Positions 17,085 through 25,588 of a DNA stretch of 64,000 bases are shown here, one piece after another (position 1 is the first letter of the stretch; every line of letters starts with the position of its first letter). A program made the position numbers and the translations under genes. The stretch spans positions 51,939 through 115,938 of the forward strand of contig JAJPIA010000058.1 of assembly GCA_021324975.1 (NCBI GenBank). The letters run 5' to 3'. The notes under the pieces were generated by a model. The model was not told where the DNA came from. It saw only the letters and a program-made list of their open reading frames with translations, and did no database searches. Source of the stretch: Bacillota bacterium (GTDB lineage: Bacteria > Sysuimicrobiota > Sysuimicrobiia > Sysuimicrobiales > Segetimicrobiaceae).

Positions 17085-18215
17085 ATGCCGCCCACAGGGC
17101 TCCACAACGACGTGCACCGCTGGCGGACAAGGGCCGGGCTGTCTCAGCGGGAACTGGCGGCGCACGTGGGCACGTCGCGCCAGACGCTCAATGCGATCGA
17201 GGCCGGGCGGACGGTGCCCGGGACGGCACTGGCGCTGCGCCTGGGCGCGGCGCTCGGCGCCCGCGTCGAAGATCTGTTCCAGATGCCGGGCCGGGTGGTC
17301 GAGGTCCCCGCGCGGTTGGCGGTTCCGCGTGTGCACGGGTCGGGACCGTTGCGGGTCACATTGGCGGCCCAGAAGAGAGGGCTCACGGCGATACCCCTGG
17401 CGGGAGAGTTGGCGCCGGGGGCGTGGTTGCAGGGTGCGGACGGCGTCCTGTGCTCGCGGCGCGGCCGGCGCGTCCGGGTGCGATTGTTCGAGCCGGCATC
17501 GCCGCTCGCCGAAACGGTAGTCGTCGCCGGGTGCGACCCAACCCTGCCGCTGGTCGCCGGCCACTTCGAGCGGGCACATCCACAGTACCGGGTGGCCTGG
17601 CTCCCGGCCGGCAGCCACCGTGCGCTGGAGTGGTTGCGCGACGGGACCGCGCAGATCGCCGGCGTGCACCTCCGTGATCCCAGGACCGGGCAGGACAACA
17701 TCCCGCTCGTGCGGCGGACGCTCAAGGACCGCCGCGTCGTGGTGATGGCGTTTGTGAGCTGGGAGCAGGGGTTGATCGTGGCGCCCGGCAACCCGCGCGG
17801 CGTGCATGACGTCGGCGATCTCGGGCGCGCGGGAGTAACCATCATCAACCGCGAACGCGGGAGCGGCGCCCGCGCCGTACTCGACGCCGCGCTGTCCGCG
17901 CACGGTATCGAGCCCAATACGATCCACGGATACGCGCGGCTCGCGCCGTCGCATCTGGCCGTCGCGCAGGCCGTGGCGCTCAGGTTGGTCGATGCCGGCA
18001 TCGGGGTGCGCGCGGCGGCCCTGGCCTTTGGGCTCGACTTCATCCCGCTGCAGCAGGAGCGGTATGACCTTGTGATGCCGGCCGCCGTGGCCTCGCGTCC
18101 CGCCGTGCACGCCTTGCTCGACACGGTCCGGCGCCGAGGCGTGCGCGCAGAGCTCGCCGCGGTTGGCGAGTACGATACGGCTCGGCTGGGGACGACGCTG
18201 GCTGTCCTGCCGTGA
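17085..18215 (+). CDS. XRE-family regulator fused to a periplasmic-binding-protein-like domain
   Basis: A 376-residue cytoplasmic protein. Residues 5-65 form an XRE helix-turn-helix (WRTRAGLSQRELAAHVGTSRQTLNAIEAG). The rest is a PBP-like domain (PF12727 type) with TVVVAGCDPTLPLVAGHFE, INRERGSGARAVLDAAL and DFIPLQQERYDLVMP. Such fusions are usually found beside molybdate/tungstate transporters or molybdoenzymes and are thought to sense an oxyanion or cofactor. It overlaps the permease gene start by 4 bp, so it is the first gene of a three-gene operon and the likely regulator. No signal peptide precedes the binding domain, so it cannot itself be the transporter's periplasmic receptor. Confidence 0.85.
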   Translation: MPPTGLHNDVHRWRTRAGLSQRELAAHVGTSRQTLNAIEAGRTVPGTALALRLGAALGARVEDLFQMPGRVVEVPARLAVPRVHGSGPLRVTLAAQKRGLTAIPLAGELAPGAWLQGADGVLCSRRGRRVRVRLFEPASPLAETVVVAGCDPTLPLVAGHFERAHPQYRVAWLPAGSHRALEWLRDGTAQIAGVHLRDPRTGQDNIPLVRRTLKDRRVVVMAFVSWEQGLIVAPGNPRGVHDVGDLGRAGVTIINRERGSGARAVLDAALSAHGIEPNTIHGYARLAPSHLAVAQAVALRLVDAGIGVRAAALAFGLDFIPLQQERYDLVMPAAVASRPAVHALLDTVRRRGVRAELAAVGEYDTARLGTTLAVLP

Positions 18216-19039
18216 GCGAACGCGGGTGGCTGGTCGGCGCCTCGGGCGCGCGTCACCGCCCCGGCGTGCCCTGGCCGCTCAGCCTCGCCGGGGTGCTCCT
18301 CGTGGCCTATCTCGTCGTCCCGTTCGTATTCGGCCTGGCCTCGCTGGATACGACGGCGATCACGGGGGCCATCCGCGGCGCGGCGACGGCCGGCGCCGCC
18401 GAGGTCTCGGCGGTGACGGCGACCGTGGCAACCCTGGTCGTCGTGGTGCTGGGGGTGCCACTGGCGTACGTGCTGGCACGCGCCGAGTTCGTTGGGAAGC
18501 CCATCGTCACGGCGCTCGTCTATCTACCGCTGGTGATTCCGCCGCTCGTCGGCGGCGTATTGCTGCTCGACACCTTCGGGCCGTACACGCCGTTGGGGGC
18601 CTGGCTCGGCGCTCGAGGCGTGGCGATCACCGATGCGCCCGCGGGCATCGTGCTCGCGCAGGTCTTCGTCGCGGCGCCGTACCTCGTCGTCGCGTCCCGC
18701 GTCGCGTTCGAGGCGGTCGAGCCGTCCTTCGAGCAGGTGTCGTACGCGCTCGGGAGGCCGCCGCTCGTGACGTTTCTGCGTGTCTCCTTGCCGCTGGCCT
18801 GGCCGGGCATTCTGGCTGGCGTGCCGCTCGCGTGGCTGCGCGCGCTCGGCGAATTTGGGGCCACGATCATGGTGGCCTACCACCCCACAACCCTGCCCGT
18901 CTACCTCTTCGTGCAATTCGGCGCCCAGGGGCTCCACGAAGCCCTTCCGGTCGCCCTCGTGCTCGTCGTGCTCGGCGCGGTCGCGGTGGCCGTGGTACAG
19001 GCCGCGGGTGTGCGCGGCCGCAGCCAGGGAGTGTCCTGA
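18212..19039 (+). CDS. ModB-like ABC transporter permease (molybdate/tungstate/sulfate type)
   Basis: A 275-residue inner-membrane permease with about six helices. The cytoplasmic EAA loop is YALGRPPLVTFLRVSLPLAWPGILAGVPLAWLRALGEFGAT, with the ALGEFGAT ending typical of ModB, CysT/W and TupB permeases. GTG start overlaps the regulator stop; its own stop overlaps the ATPase start (TGATG). Substrate class inferred from the family and from the XRE-PBP regulator. Confidence 0.87.
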   Translation: MSERGWLVGASGARHRPGVPWPLSLAGVLLVAYLVVPFVFGLASLDTTAITGAIRGAATAGAAEVSAVTATVATLVVVVLGVPLAYVLARAEFVGKPIVTALVYLPLVIPPLVGGVLLLDTFGPYTPLGAWLGARGVAITDAPAGIVLAQVFVAAPYLVVASRVAFEAVEPSFEQVSYALGRPPLVTFLRVSLPLAWPGILAGVPLAWLRALGEFGATIMVAYHPTTLPVYLFVQFGAQGLHEALPVALVLVVLGAVAVAVVQAAGVRGRSQGVS

Positions 19040-20091
19040 TGCTGACTGTGGCCCTGCGCGCGCGCCGCGGCAGCTTTCGCCTCGAGGTGGCGTTTGCGAC
19101 GGACCGCCGGCGCCTCGTGCTCTTCGGGCCGTCAGGGGCGGGAAAGACGATGACGCTCATGTGCCTCGCCGGATTCCACACGCCGGATCGGGGGCGTGTC
19201 GCGGTCGGCGAGACCGTGCTCTACGACGATCGCCGTCGCATCAACCTGCCGCCGTGGCGGCGGCGCGTGGGACTCGTGCTGCAGTCGTACACCCTGCTGC
19301 CGCACCTGTCTGTCGGCGGCAACATTGCCTACGGCCTCGCGCCGGTGTGGCGCGGCCGCGAGCGCGTGCGCGTCGAAACGCTGCTGGCGGCGGTGGGGCT
19401 CAGCGGGTACGCGGAGCGCTCGCCGGCCGGGTTATCCGGCGGACAACGGCAGCGGGTGGCGCTGGCCCAGGCGTTGGCCAGCGATCCCAGGCTGCTGCTG
19501 CTGGATGAGCCGTTTTCAGCGGTGGACGCGCCCGTACGCGAGCGCCTGCGCCGGGACCTGCTGGCGCTGGTCGACGCGTTTCAGGTGCCCCTCGTGTTCG
19601 TGACCCACGACTTCGGCGAAGCGTACCTGCTCGCGGAGACGCTCGTGGTGATCGCCGGTGGCCGCGTCATCCAGGCGGGGACGCCCGCGGACGTGGCGGC
19701 GCGGCCGCGGACGGCGCTCGTCGCGCAGCTCGTCGGCGCCTCGAACATCATCGCCGGGACCGTGGCCGGGCTCGCCGGCACCGGCGCGGTCGTGGCGGCG
19801 GGGCCCCTACGCGTGCAGGCGCTCGGGGATCCGCCGCGGCGCGGCGCGTCCGCGATGTTTTGCGTGCGGCCGGCGGATGTGCGACTCACGGCACCGACGA
19901 ACGGCCGGCCGCTCGGCACGGTGACCCGCGTGCTGCCCCGTGACGACACCACGAGCGTCGTACTCTCCGTTGGCGACCTGACGCTGGAGGCGGCCGTGCG
20001 GGGCCAAGCCCCGGCCGTCGGCGACCTCGTCGGGGTCGACATCCCCCAAGGCACCGCGCGGCTCGTCGTCCAAGACGCCGCGATCGAGTGA
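19039..20091 (+). CDS. ModC-like ABC transporter ATP-binding protein
   Basis: A 350-residue ATPase. Walker A GPSGAGKT, Q-loop VLQSYTLLPHL, signature LSGGQRQRVALAQALA, Walker B LLLLDEPFSAVD and the switch His in VTHDF are all present. A C-terminal region of about 120 residues (MFCVRPADVRLT, DTTSVVLSVGDLTLEAAV) fits the TOBE/MOP domains of ModC and related importers. The true start is ATG 19039, overlapping the permease stop; the ORF-track extension to 18163 is the permease read out of frame. No ModA-type binding protein gene follows. Confidence 0.9.
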   Translation: MLTVALRARRGSFRLEVAFATDRRRLVLFGPSGAGKTMTLMCLAGFHTPDRGRVAVGETVLYDDRRRINLPPWRRRVGLVLQSYTLLPHLSVGGNIAYGLAPVWRGRERVRVETLLAAVGLSGYAERSPAGLSGGQRQRVALAQALASDPRLLLLDEPFSAVDAPVRERLRRDLLALVDAFQVPLVFVTHDFGEAYLLAETLVVIAGGRVIQAGTPADVAARPRTALVAQLVGASNIIAGTVAGLAGTGAVVAAGPLRVQALGDPPRRGASAMFCVRPADVRLTAPTNGRPLGTVTRVLPRDDTTSVVLSVGDLTLEAAVRGQAPAVGDLVGVDIPQGTARLVVQDAAIE

Positions 20092-20258
20092 ACGACACCG
20101 GCAGGTGATGCGGCGCGTTCTTCGGGCGGTCGCCGGGGCGCCGGCTGGGGCGGCTGCACCGGAGCCGGCGTCGGCCGGGATGCGGGCGCGCGACGACTGC
20201 GTGGGAAGCGCGACCGTCCCGACGCTACGCGCGGCGTGATGTTATCCGCGCCGTCGTG

Positions 20259-20711
20259 CTACCCGCGCGGAGAAGCCCGCTGCGGGTCGGTCAGCACTTG
20301 GATGGCGAACAAGGCGACGATCAATGCGTGCGCCGCCGTACACCACACGCAGACCGCGCCGATGACCGCGAGTTCCGTGTAGACGAGCCAGACGACGGCC
20401 GCCGCGCCCGCGGTGGTCCACACCACGGCCGCCGACCGAAGCCATGGGGGTTCGGGCGCGTCCCCGTACGCGAGCGACCGGACGGCGAGCGCAATCGCCG
20501 CCACAAACCACGCCACACCCCACAACGCCACGGGAATCCCGGCCCAGAGGGCCTCGGGGCGGGTAAGCACCCGCTCGCAGTCGACGAGCCCGGATCTCGA
20601 GCAGATCAATGGAACCCCGGCGTCGTAATGCTGCACGCTGAGGTACGCGGCGACACCCAGGCCGAGGATGCCGACCACCACCCGAATGCGGTCCCATGCT
20701 CGTATTGCCAC
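20259..20711 (-). CDS. Vitamin K epoxide reductase (VKOR) family protein
   Basis: A 150-residue membrane protein with four or five helices. It has the family's loop cysteines (LICSRSGLVDCERVL) and the active-site CVWC at the start of the last helix. Bacterial VKORs reoxidise a periplasmic DsbA-like thioredoxin using quinone. The DUF929 thioredoxin-fold protein encoded 2 bp upstream is the obvious partner. Confidence 0.9.
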   Translation of the reverse strand: MAIRAWDRIRVVVGILGLGVAAYLSVQHYDAGVPLICSRSGLVDCERVLTRPEALWAGIPVALWGVAWFVAAIALAVRSLAYGDAPEPPWLRSAAVVWTTAGAAAVVWLVYTELAVIGAVCVWCTAAHALIVALFAIQVLTDPQRASPRG

Positions 20712-20713
20712 CG

Positions 20714-21601
20714 CTACTTTTGCGGTTGCGGGAGAGTACGCGCGGCGTCGCGCACGCCGGCGCTATCGCAGACGCGCGCCGGCTGGTGCCCGTCCACGGC
20801 GCAGATCGCGGCGCTAAACTGATTCGCCGCCGCCACGACGGCCTGCGCGGCGGCCGTCGTCCCGCCCGGAAGGCCCGCGGCGATGGTCTGCCAGTCCATG
20901 CCCTTAAGCGTCTCCGGAGAAAACGGGGCGCCTGTGGCCATGAAGGCGCCGCCGATGAGCAGGAACGGGATGTCGCCCGACGGATCCTGGGCGCGCATGA
21001 GCGCCTCCTGGGAGGCCGTGGGCTGCTGTAGCGGCGGATACCGGCCGGCGGCGTTCTGCGTGTTACCCTCGAGCTCCACGGTTTCGAGCCGCAGGTACGG
21101 GCTTTGGTACCGTGCGTGCACCAGCGTGAACGTTGGGGTGGCCGGAAACACGTCCGTGGTCGAGGACGTCGAGAGCTCCAAGCCCGTGAGCGTGCCGAAT
21201 CGCTCCAGTGCCGCGACGAGCGGCCACCGGAGCACGGCGCAGTACGGGCACCATTCGGCACCGATGTAGAGCACGACCGGCTTCGCGCCGCCGGCCCCCG
21301 GCGCGGCGACGGCCTTGAGCGCGCCGCCGCTGTCGGCGCCGATGCGGTTCCACGTGGCGTCGGGGATGGCACCGAGGTTTCGCGCAACGTCCTGCGGCAC
21401 CGGACGGCCGCTCAAGGCGGCGGCGGACTGCGACGCGCGCTGGCGTTGCCGCTGCTGCACGGTCGCGACGCCCACCACCGCGACCAGCGCCGCGGCGAGT
21501 GCCGCGAGCAGCCACCACAGGGCTGGCGCCCGCCTGGACGGGGCGCCACGTCCTCGCCGTCCCCGCCGCGGCGGCGTGCTCGAGCGCGTGACCTTCGGCA
21601 T
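20714..21601 (-). CDS. DUF929 membrane-anchored thioredoxin-fold protein
   Basis: A 295-residue protein with a basic N-terminus, one membrane helix (LWWLLAALAAALVAVVGVA) and an extracytoplasmic thioredoxin-like domain carrying CPYC in YIGAEWCPYCAVLRWPL. Further family segments are TPTFTLVHARYQSPYLRLETVE and IPFLLIGG. I start it at ATG 21601, preceded by AAAGGAG at 5 bases. It stops 2 bp before VKOR; together they make a disulfide-forming pathway outside the cytoplasm. Two further cysteines (ICAVDG, VCDSAG) are near the C-terminus. Confidence 0.85.
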   Translation of the reverse strand: MPKVTRSSTPPRRGRRGRGAPSRRAPALWWLLAALAAALVAVVGVATVQQRQRQRASQSAAALSGRPVPQDVARNLGAIPDATWNRIGADSGGALKAVAAPGAGGAKPVVLYIGAEWCPYCAVLRWPLVAALERFGTLTGLELSTSSTTDVFPATPTFTLVHARYQSPYLRLETVELEGNTQNAAGRYPPLQQPTASQEALMRAQDPSGDIPFLLIGGAFMATGAPFSPETLKGMDWQTIAAGLPGGTTAAAQAVVAAANQFSAAICAVDGHQPARVCDSAGVRDAARTLPQPQK

Positions 21602-21810
21602 CGCGGCTCCTTTCGCGGTTCCTTTCACGGCTCCCAACCTCTCTCTGCATCGTACCATGGTGGACCCCGGCGCCTCGCGACGCTCGGTCACACTGGTGAA
21701 ACAAAACCGTCGTCCTGTTCGTATGTGTTTCGTCGAAGATCACCGGACGTACGTGCGACGGATCGCCGGCGGGGGACCGGCGGGTGGTGGCGCGGGGGGA
21801 GGTCACAGGA

Positions 21811-23391
21811 GTGCCACGGGGGGAGAGCCGGGCGGCTCGCGCCTTCGGGGGGAAGGCGCGGGCCGCATCGCGTTTGGTTATGGCGGTGCTCGCCACCGCG
21901 ATGCTGAGTGCGGGCGCCGCCCGCGGGTCGGCCGCCGTCCCAGGCCAAGCCACATGGCAGGCGCCCGTGCTCGCGTACCGCCCCGGTCCCAGCGACTCCG
22001 TCCTCGTCCTGGGCGCCCACCCGGATGACGTGGCGCTCGGCGGGGGGGCGTTCGCCCATGAGGCGGTCGCCGCCGGCGCCCGGGTCACGCTGGTCACCTT
22101 TACCAACGGGGACGCGTTTATCACCGGCGTCGATCTGATGTTTCACACCCTCGCAGGGACGCCCGCGCTGTTTGTCAAGTACGGGGCGCTTCGTCAGCAG
22201 GAGGAGCTGGCCGCGGCCAGAGCGCTCGGGGTGCGACGATCCGGCCAGATATTCCTGGAGTACCCCGATCGCGGACTCGAAACGCTCTGGGACATGGACT
22301 GGACCTGCGATCACCTCTACACATCGCCCTACACCGGGCGCGATCACTCACCGTATCATCTGGGCCTCCACCCGCTTACGCCGTACTGCGGCGCCAATGT
22401 CCTCGCCGACGTGGAATCCATCCTGCGCGAGGTGCGTCCCACGGTCGTGGTGATGCATCATCCGGCGGATGCCCACCCCGACCATTGGGCCTCGGAGGCG
22501 TTCGTGACGACCGCGCTGGAGTCGCTCGCGCTCGCGGGCGACGATTGGGCGCGGCGGGTTCGCGTCTTTCATTACATGGTGCATCGGGGCACGTGGCCCG
22601 TGCCCCGGGCGTACGCGCCGGAACTGCCGCTCCGCCCGCCTGCCGATCTTCAGCTCGGGAACGTCGACTGGGTGGCCGTGCCGCTGTCGCCCGAGAGCGA
22701 GGACGCGCAACGCGACGCGATCCTGAACCACCACTCGCAGATCGAGTTGATGCGCGCGTATATGATGAGTTTCGTTCGCCGCCCGGGCTTGTTCGACGTG
22801 GCGGGGGACGTCCGCGCGGCCCAAGTCGACGATGGCCGGCTGGCCTGGGGGGCGGAGGGCCGATGGGACGCGCTGCCGCCCGCAGTCGTGATGATTCCGC
22901 CGAGTGTCGCGGCTCAAGGAGGCGGCGAGACCGCCTGCGCCGGGTGCACGATCACCACCTCCGCGCCGGTCGGGCTCACCGGGGGGCTCGATACCGTCCA
23001 CGTGCTCCAAGCCGTCGCGGTGGCCCGAAGCCGCTCGTCACTCTACCTCGACATCCGCCTCCGGCGGCCGCCGGCGCCCGCCGACGCGTTCCGCATCGAG
23101 TTGCGGCTGTTTCATCCCGGGGGAACGTGGAACCGGTTGGTGCTGGACGTGCGCTCGCCGGGCCGCCTCGACGCCGTCCGTCGATGGCCGCAGGACCTGG
23201 CGCTGCCCGCGGGCGCAGTCGCCCGTAGCGTGGGGTCGCGTCTCGAGGTCGCACTGCCGCTCGCCGAGCTGGGGGATCCGGCAAGCGTGTACGTGGAGGT
23301 GGCTCGCGGCGGTCCGTTGCCCGTGGTGATCGAGCACACGCCGTGGACGATGGTGCGCCTCACAGACATCGCCGCGCGTTACGGCTCCTAG
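21811..23391 (+). CDS. Secreted PIG-L family deacetylase with a C-terminal beta-domain
   Basis: A 526-residue protein. GTG 21811 follows GGAGG by 8 bases and gives an N-terminal signal-like segment (SRLVMAVLATAMLSAGAARG). Residues about 50-330 are a LmbE/PIG-L zinc deacetylase: VLVLGAHPDDVALGGGAFAHE holds the AHPDD zinc/catalytic motif, and MHHPADAHPDHWA the third zinc His region. The last 190 residues look like a beta-sandwich (YLDIRLRRPPAPADAFRIEL) and are not part of the standard 230-280-residue family; they may bind carbohydrate. Role: probably removal of N-acetyl groups from a glycan or glycolipid outside the cell (inference). Confidence 0.83.
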   Translation: MPRGESRAARAFGGKARAASRLVMAVLATAMLSAGAARGSAAVPGQATWQAPVLAYRPGPSDSVLVLGAHPDDVALGGGAFAHEAVAAGARVTLVTFTNGDAFITGVDLMFHTLAGTPALFVKYGALRQQEELAAARALGVRRSGQIFLEYPDRGLETLWDMDWTCDHLYTSPYTGRDHSPYHLGLHPLTPYCGANVLADVESILREVRPTVVVMHHPADAHPDHWASEAFVTTALESLALAGDDWARRVRVFHYMVHRGTWPVPRAYAPELPLRPPADLQLGNVDWVAVPLSPESEDAQRDAILNHHSQIELMRAYMMSFVRRPGLFDVAGDVRAAQVDDGRLAWGAEGRWDALPPAVVMIPPSVAAQGGGETACAGCTITTSAPVGLTGGLDTVHVLQAVAVARSRSSLYLDIRLRRPPAPADAFRIELRLFHPGGTWNRLVLDVRSPGRLDAVRRWPQDLALPAGAVARSVGSRLEVALPLAELGDPASVYVEVARGGPLPVVIEHTPWTMVRLTDIAARYGS

Positions 23392-23655
23392 GGACAGGAC
23401 TCACCCCGCCGGAACGGCCCCCGCGCCGCCCGGCGCAAGGTCGCGTCCCGGAGGCCATTTCGTGACATTCGTTTGGACATTATTGTGTGGATCCCGGCGT
23501 TTTCCGGGGTAATCAACCGGGAGCGCGTGTTTAGCGCTCACATCCTCAGATTGGGGTAACTAGGCAGAAGAGGGTGTCTGAGCCGACGCCGGGGGCAGGG
23601 GTCCGGTAGCCCCGGCGATAACTACACGCCACGCCCACCCCATGAGGTGATTGCA

Positions 23656-24729
23656 GTGTCCACCGAGCAAGCCCCCCCGGCCCGCATGCGGGTTCTGCGC
23701 TATCCCCTCGAGACCTTTGGACAGGCCGCCAGCACCATGCGGAAGGTCCTCTACGAGGTCAAGAAGGTCATCGTGGGACAGGACCTGATGCTGGAGCGGA
23801 TTCTCGTCGCGCTGCTCTCGCGTGGCCATATCCTGATCGAGGGCGTCCCGGGCCTCGCCAAGACCCTCGCGATCAAGACCGCCGCGCAGGTGCTCGATTG
23901 CCAGTTCCGGCGGATCCAGTTCACGCCCGACCTCGTCCCGGCGGACCTCGTCGGCACACGGATCTATAATCAGCAGACCGGTGTGTTCGAGGTCGAATTG
24001 GGCCCCGTCTTTGCCAACCTGGTGCTGGCAGACGAGATCAACCGCGCACCCGCGAAGGTCCAGTCGGCCCTGCTCGAGTCGATGCAAGAACGCCAGGTGA
24101 CGATCGGCAAGCAGACGTTCGCGCTGCCCGACCCGTTTCTCGTCCTGGCCACGCAAAATCCCATCGAGAGTGAGGGCACCTATCCGCTTCCTGAGGCGCA
24201 GGTCGACCGGTTCATGTTCAAGGTGGTCATCTCGTATCCGTCGTTTCACGAGGAGATGACGGTGGTGGACCGGGTGACCGAGCGGACCCCGTCTGTCGAC
24301 CGCGTCATGACGGGAGTGCAGTTGCTCGAGCTGCAAAAGGTGGCGGAGGCCGTGTACGTCGACCCGAAGCTGCACGAGTACGCCGTGAGCCTGGTGACGG
24401 CGACCCGCCAGCCGCAGGAATACGGCCTCAACGATCTCGCGCGGTTCGTCCAGTACGGCGCCAGCCCGCGGGGCTCGCTGAACCTGGTCATCGGCGCCAA
24501 GGCCCTCGCGCTGCTCCGCGGCCGCGAGTACGCGATGCCGGACGACATCCGCGACCTGGCGCCGGAGGTGTTGCGACACCGGATCCTGCTGTCCTACGAG
24601 GCGCTCGCTCAGGACGTGACCGCGGACCATCTCCTGCAGCGTGTCCTGGAGGCCGTGCCTGCGCCTCGAGTTCACATCGGAGATCCCTATGGAGACACCC
24701 GAACGGGTGTTGAGGCGCCTCGAGTTTAA
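23656..24729 (+). CDS. MoxR-family AAA+ ATPase
   Basis: A 357-residue chaperone-like ATPase. Walker A is GVPGLAKT, Walker B VLADEINRAP, with the MoxR signatures LLESMQERQVTIG, VLATQNPIESEGTYPLPEAQ and the arginine-finger region DRFMFKV. GTG 23656 is chosen over GTG 23647. It overlaps the DUF58 gene by 41 bp and opens the cluster MoxR-DUF58-VWA-VWA, an arrangement known for assembling or activating metal-dependent complexes and for aerotolerance (Bat) functions. Confidence 0.92.
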   Translation: MSTEQAPPARMRVLRYPLETFGQAASTMRKVLYEVKKVIVGQDLMLERILVALLSRGHILIEGVPGLAKTLAIKTAAQVLDCQFRRIQFTPDLVPADLVGTRIYNQQTGVFEVELGPVFANLVLADEINRAPAKVQSALLESMQERQVTIGKQTFALPDPFLVLATQNPIESEGTYPLPEAQVDRFMFKVVISYPSFHEEMTVVDRVTERTPSVDRVMTGVQLLELQKVAEAVYVDPKLHEYAVSLVTATRQPQEYGLNDLARFVQYGASPRGSLNLVIGAKALALLRGREYAMPDDIRDLAPEVLRHRILLSYEALAQDVTADHLLQRVLEAVPAPRVHIGDPYGDTRTGVEAPRV

Positions 24730-25588
24730 GGTCGTTCGCCGGCTCGACGGCTACCTGTTCGGCGACTATCGCGGGGTCTTTTACGGGCCCAGCCTGGACC
24801 TGGCGGAGGTGCGCGAGTACCAGCCGGGTGACGAGGTGCGCCGCATCGACTGGAACGTCACGGCGCGGATGAACCGGTTGTTCGTGCGCCAGTACCTCGA
24901 GGAGAAAGAGCTCACCGCGTGGCTGCTCGTCGACCTCTCGCCGTCGATGTCGTTCGGGACGATCCGGCAATTCAAGCGCCAGCTCGCCCTCGAGTTCGCC
25001 GGGGTCGCAGCCTACATTGTGACGCGGCATGGCGACAAGGTGGGCGCGATCGCGTTCCCCGCCGAGCGAGGGTACACGTTTATCCCGCCACGCGCGGGCC
25101 GCCAGCAGGCGCTTCGGATCGTTCACGATCTCAGCGCGCTGCCCGAGGCGTCCGGGGGCGGGCGGACGGACCTCGCGGCCCTGCTGCGCCAGTTGGGCCG
25201 TGTCGTCCGGCGCCGTTCGCTCGTGTTCCTCATCTCAGACTTCCACACGCCGGAAGGGTGGGAGACTGCGCTCACGGAGATGCAACGGCGGCACGAGGTG
25301 ATCGCGGTCCGCATCGAGGACCCGCGTGAGCGCGAGCTCCCGGACGTCGGGGGCGTGTACCTGCACGACCCCGAGACCAACCAGCAACTATGGGTCGACA
25401 CGTCGGACCGGCGCGTGCGGGAGACCTACCGCGAGCTCGTGCGCGCCCGGGAGGCGCGCCTGGAGGCGATCACGCGCCGCGCCGGCGTCGATATGCTGAC
25501 GCTCTCGACCGGCGCGTCGCTGGTCGAGCCGCTGCTGAAGTTCGTCCTGTTTCGGAGGCGCCGTCGGTGGAATTTACCTGGCCGCTGA
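24689..25588 (+). CDS. DUF58 (VWA-like) protein
   Basis: A 299-residue soluble protein of the DUF58 family. The signature YQPGDEVRRIDWNVTARMNRLFVRQYLEEKE is complete, followed by a vWA-like fold with VDLSPSMSFG (a MIDAS-like DxSxS) and FLISDFHTPEGW. It starts at ATG 24689 inside the end of the MoxR gene; the ORF-track start at 24641 adds MoxR sequence read out of frame. It is thought to work with the MoxR ATPase. Confidence 0.92.
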   Translation: METPERVLRRLEFKVVRRLDGYLFGDYRGVFYGPSLDLAEVREYQPGDEVRRIDWNVTARMNRLFVRQYLEEKELTAWLLVDLSPSMSFGTIRQFKRQLALEFAGVAAYIVTRHGDKVGAIAFPAERGYTFIPPRAGRQQALRIVHDLSALPEASGGGRTDLAALLRQLGRVVRRRSLVFLISDFHTPEGWETALTEMQRRHEVIAVRIEDPRERELPDVGGVYLHDPETNQQLWVDTSDRRVRETYRELVRAREARLEAITRRAGVDMLTLSTGASLVEPLLKFVLFRRRRRWNLPGR

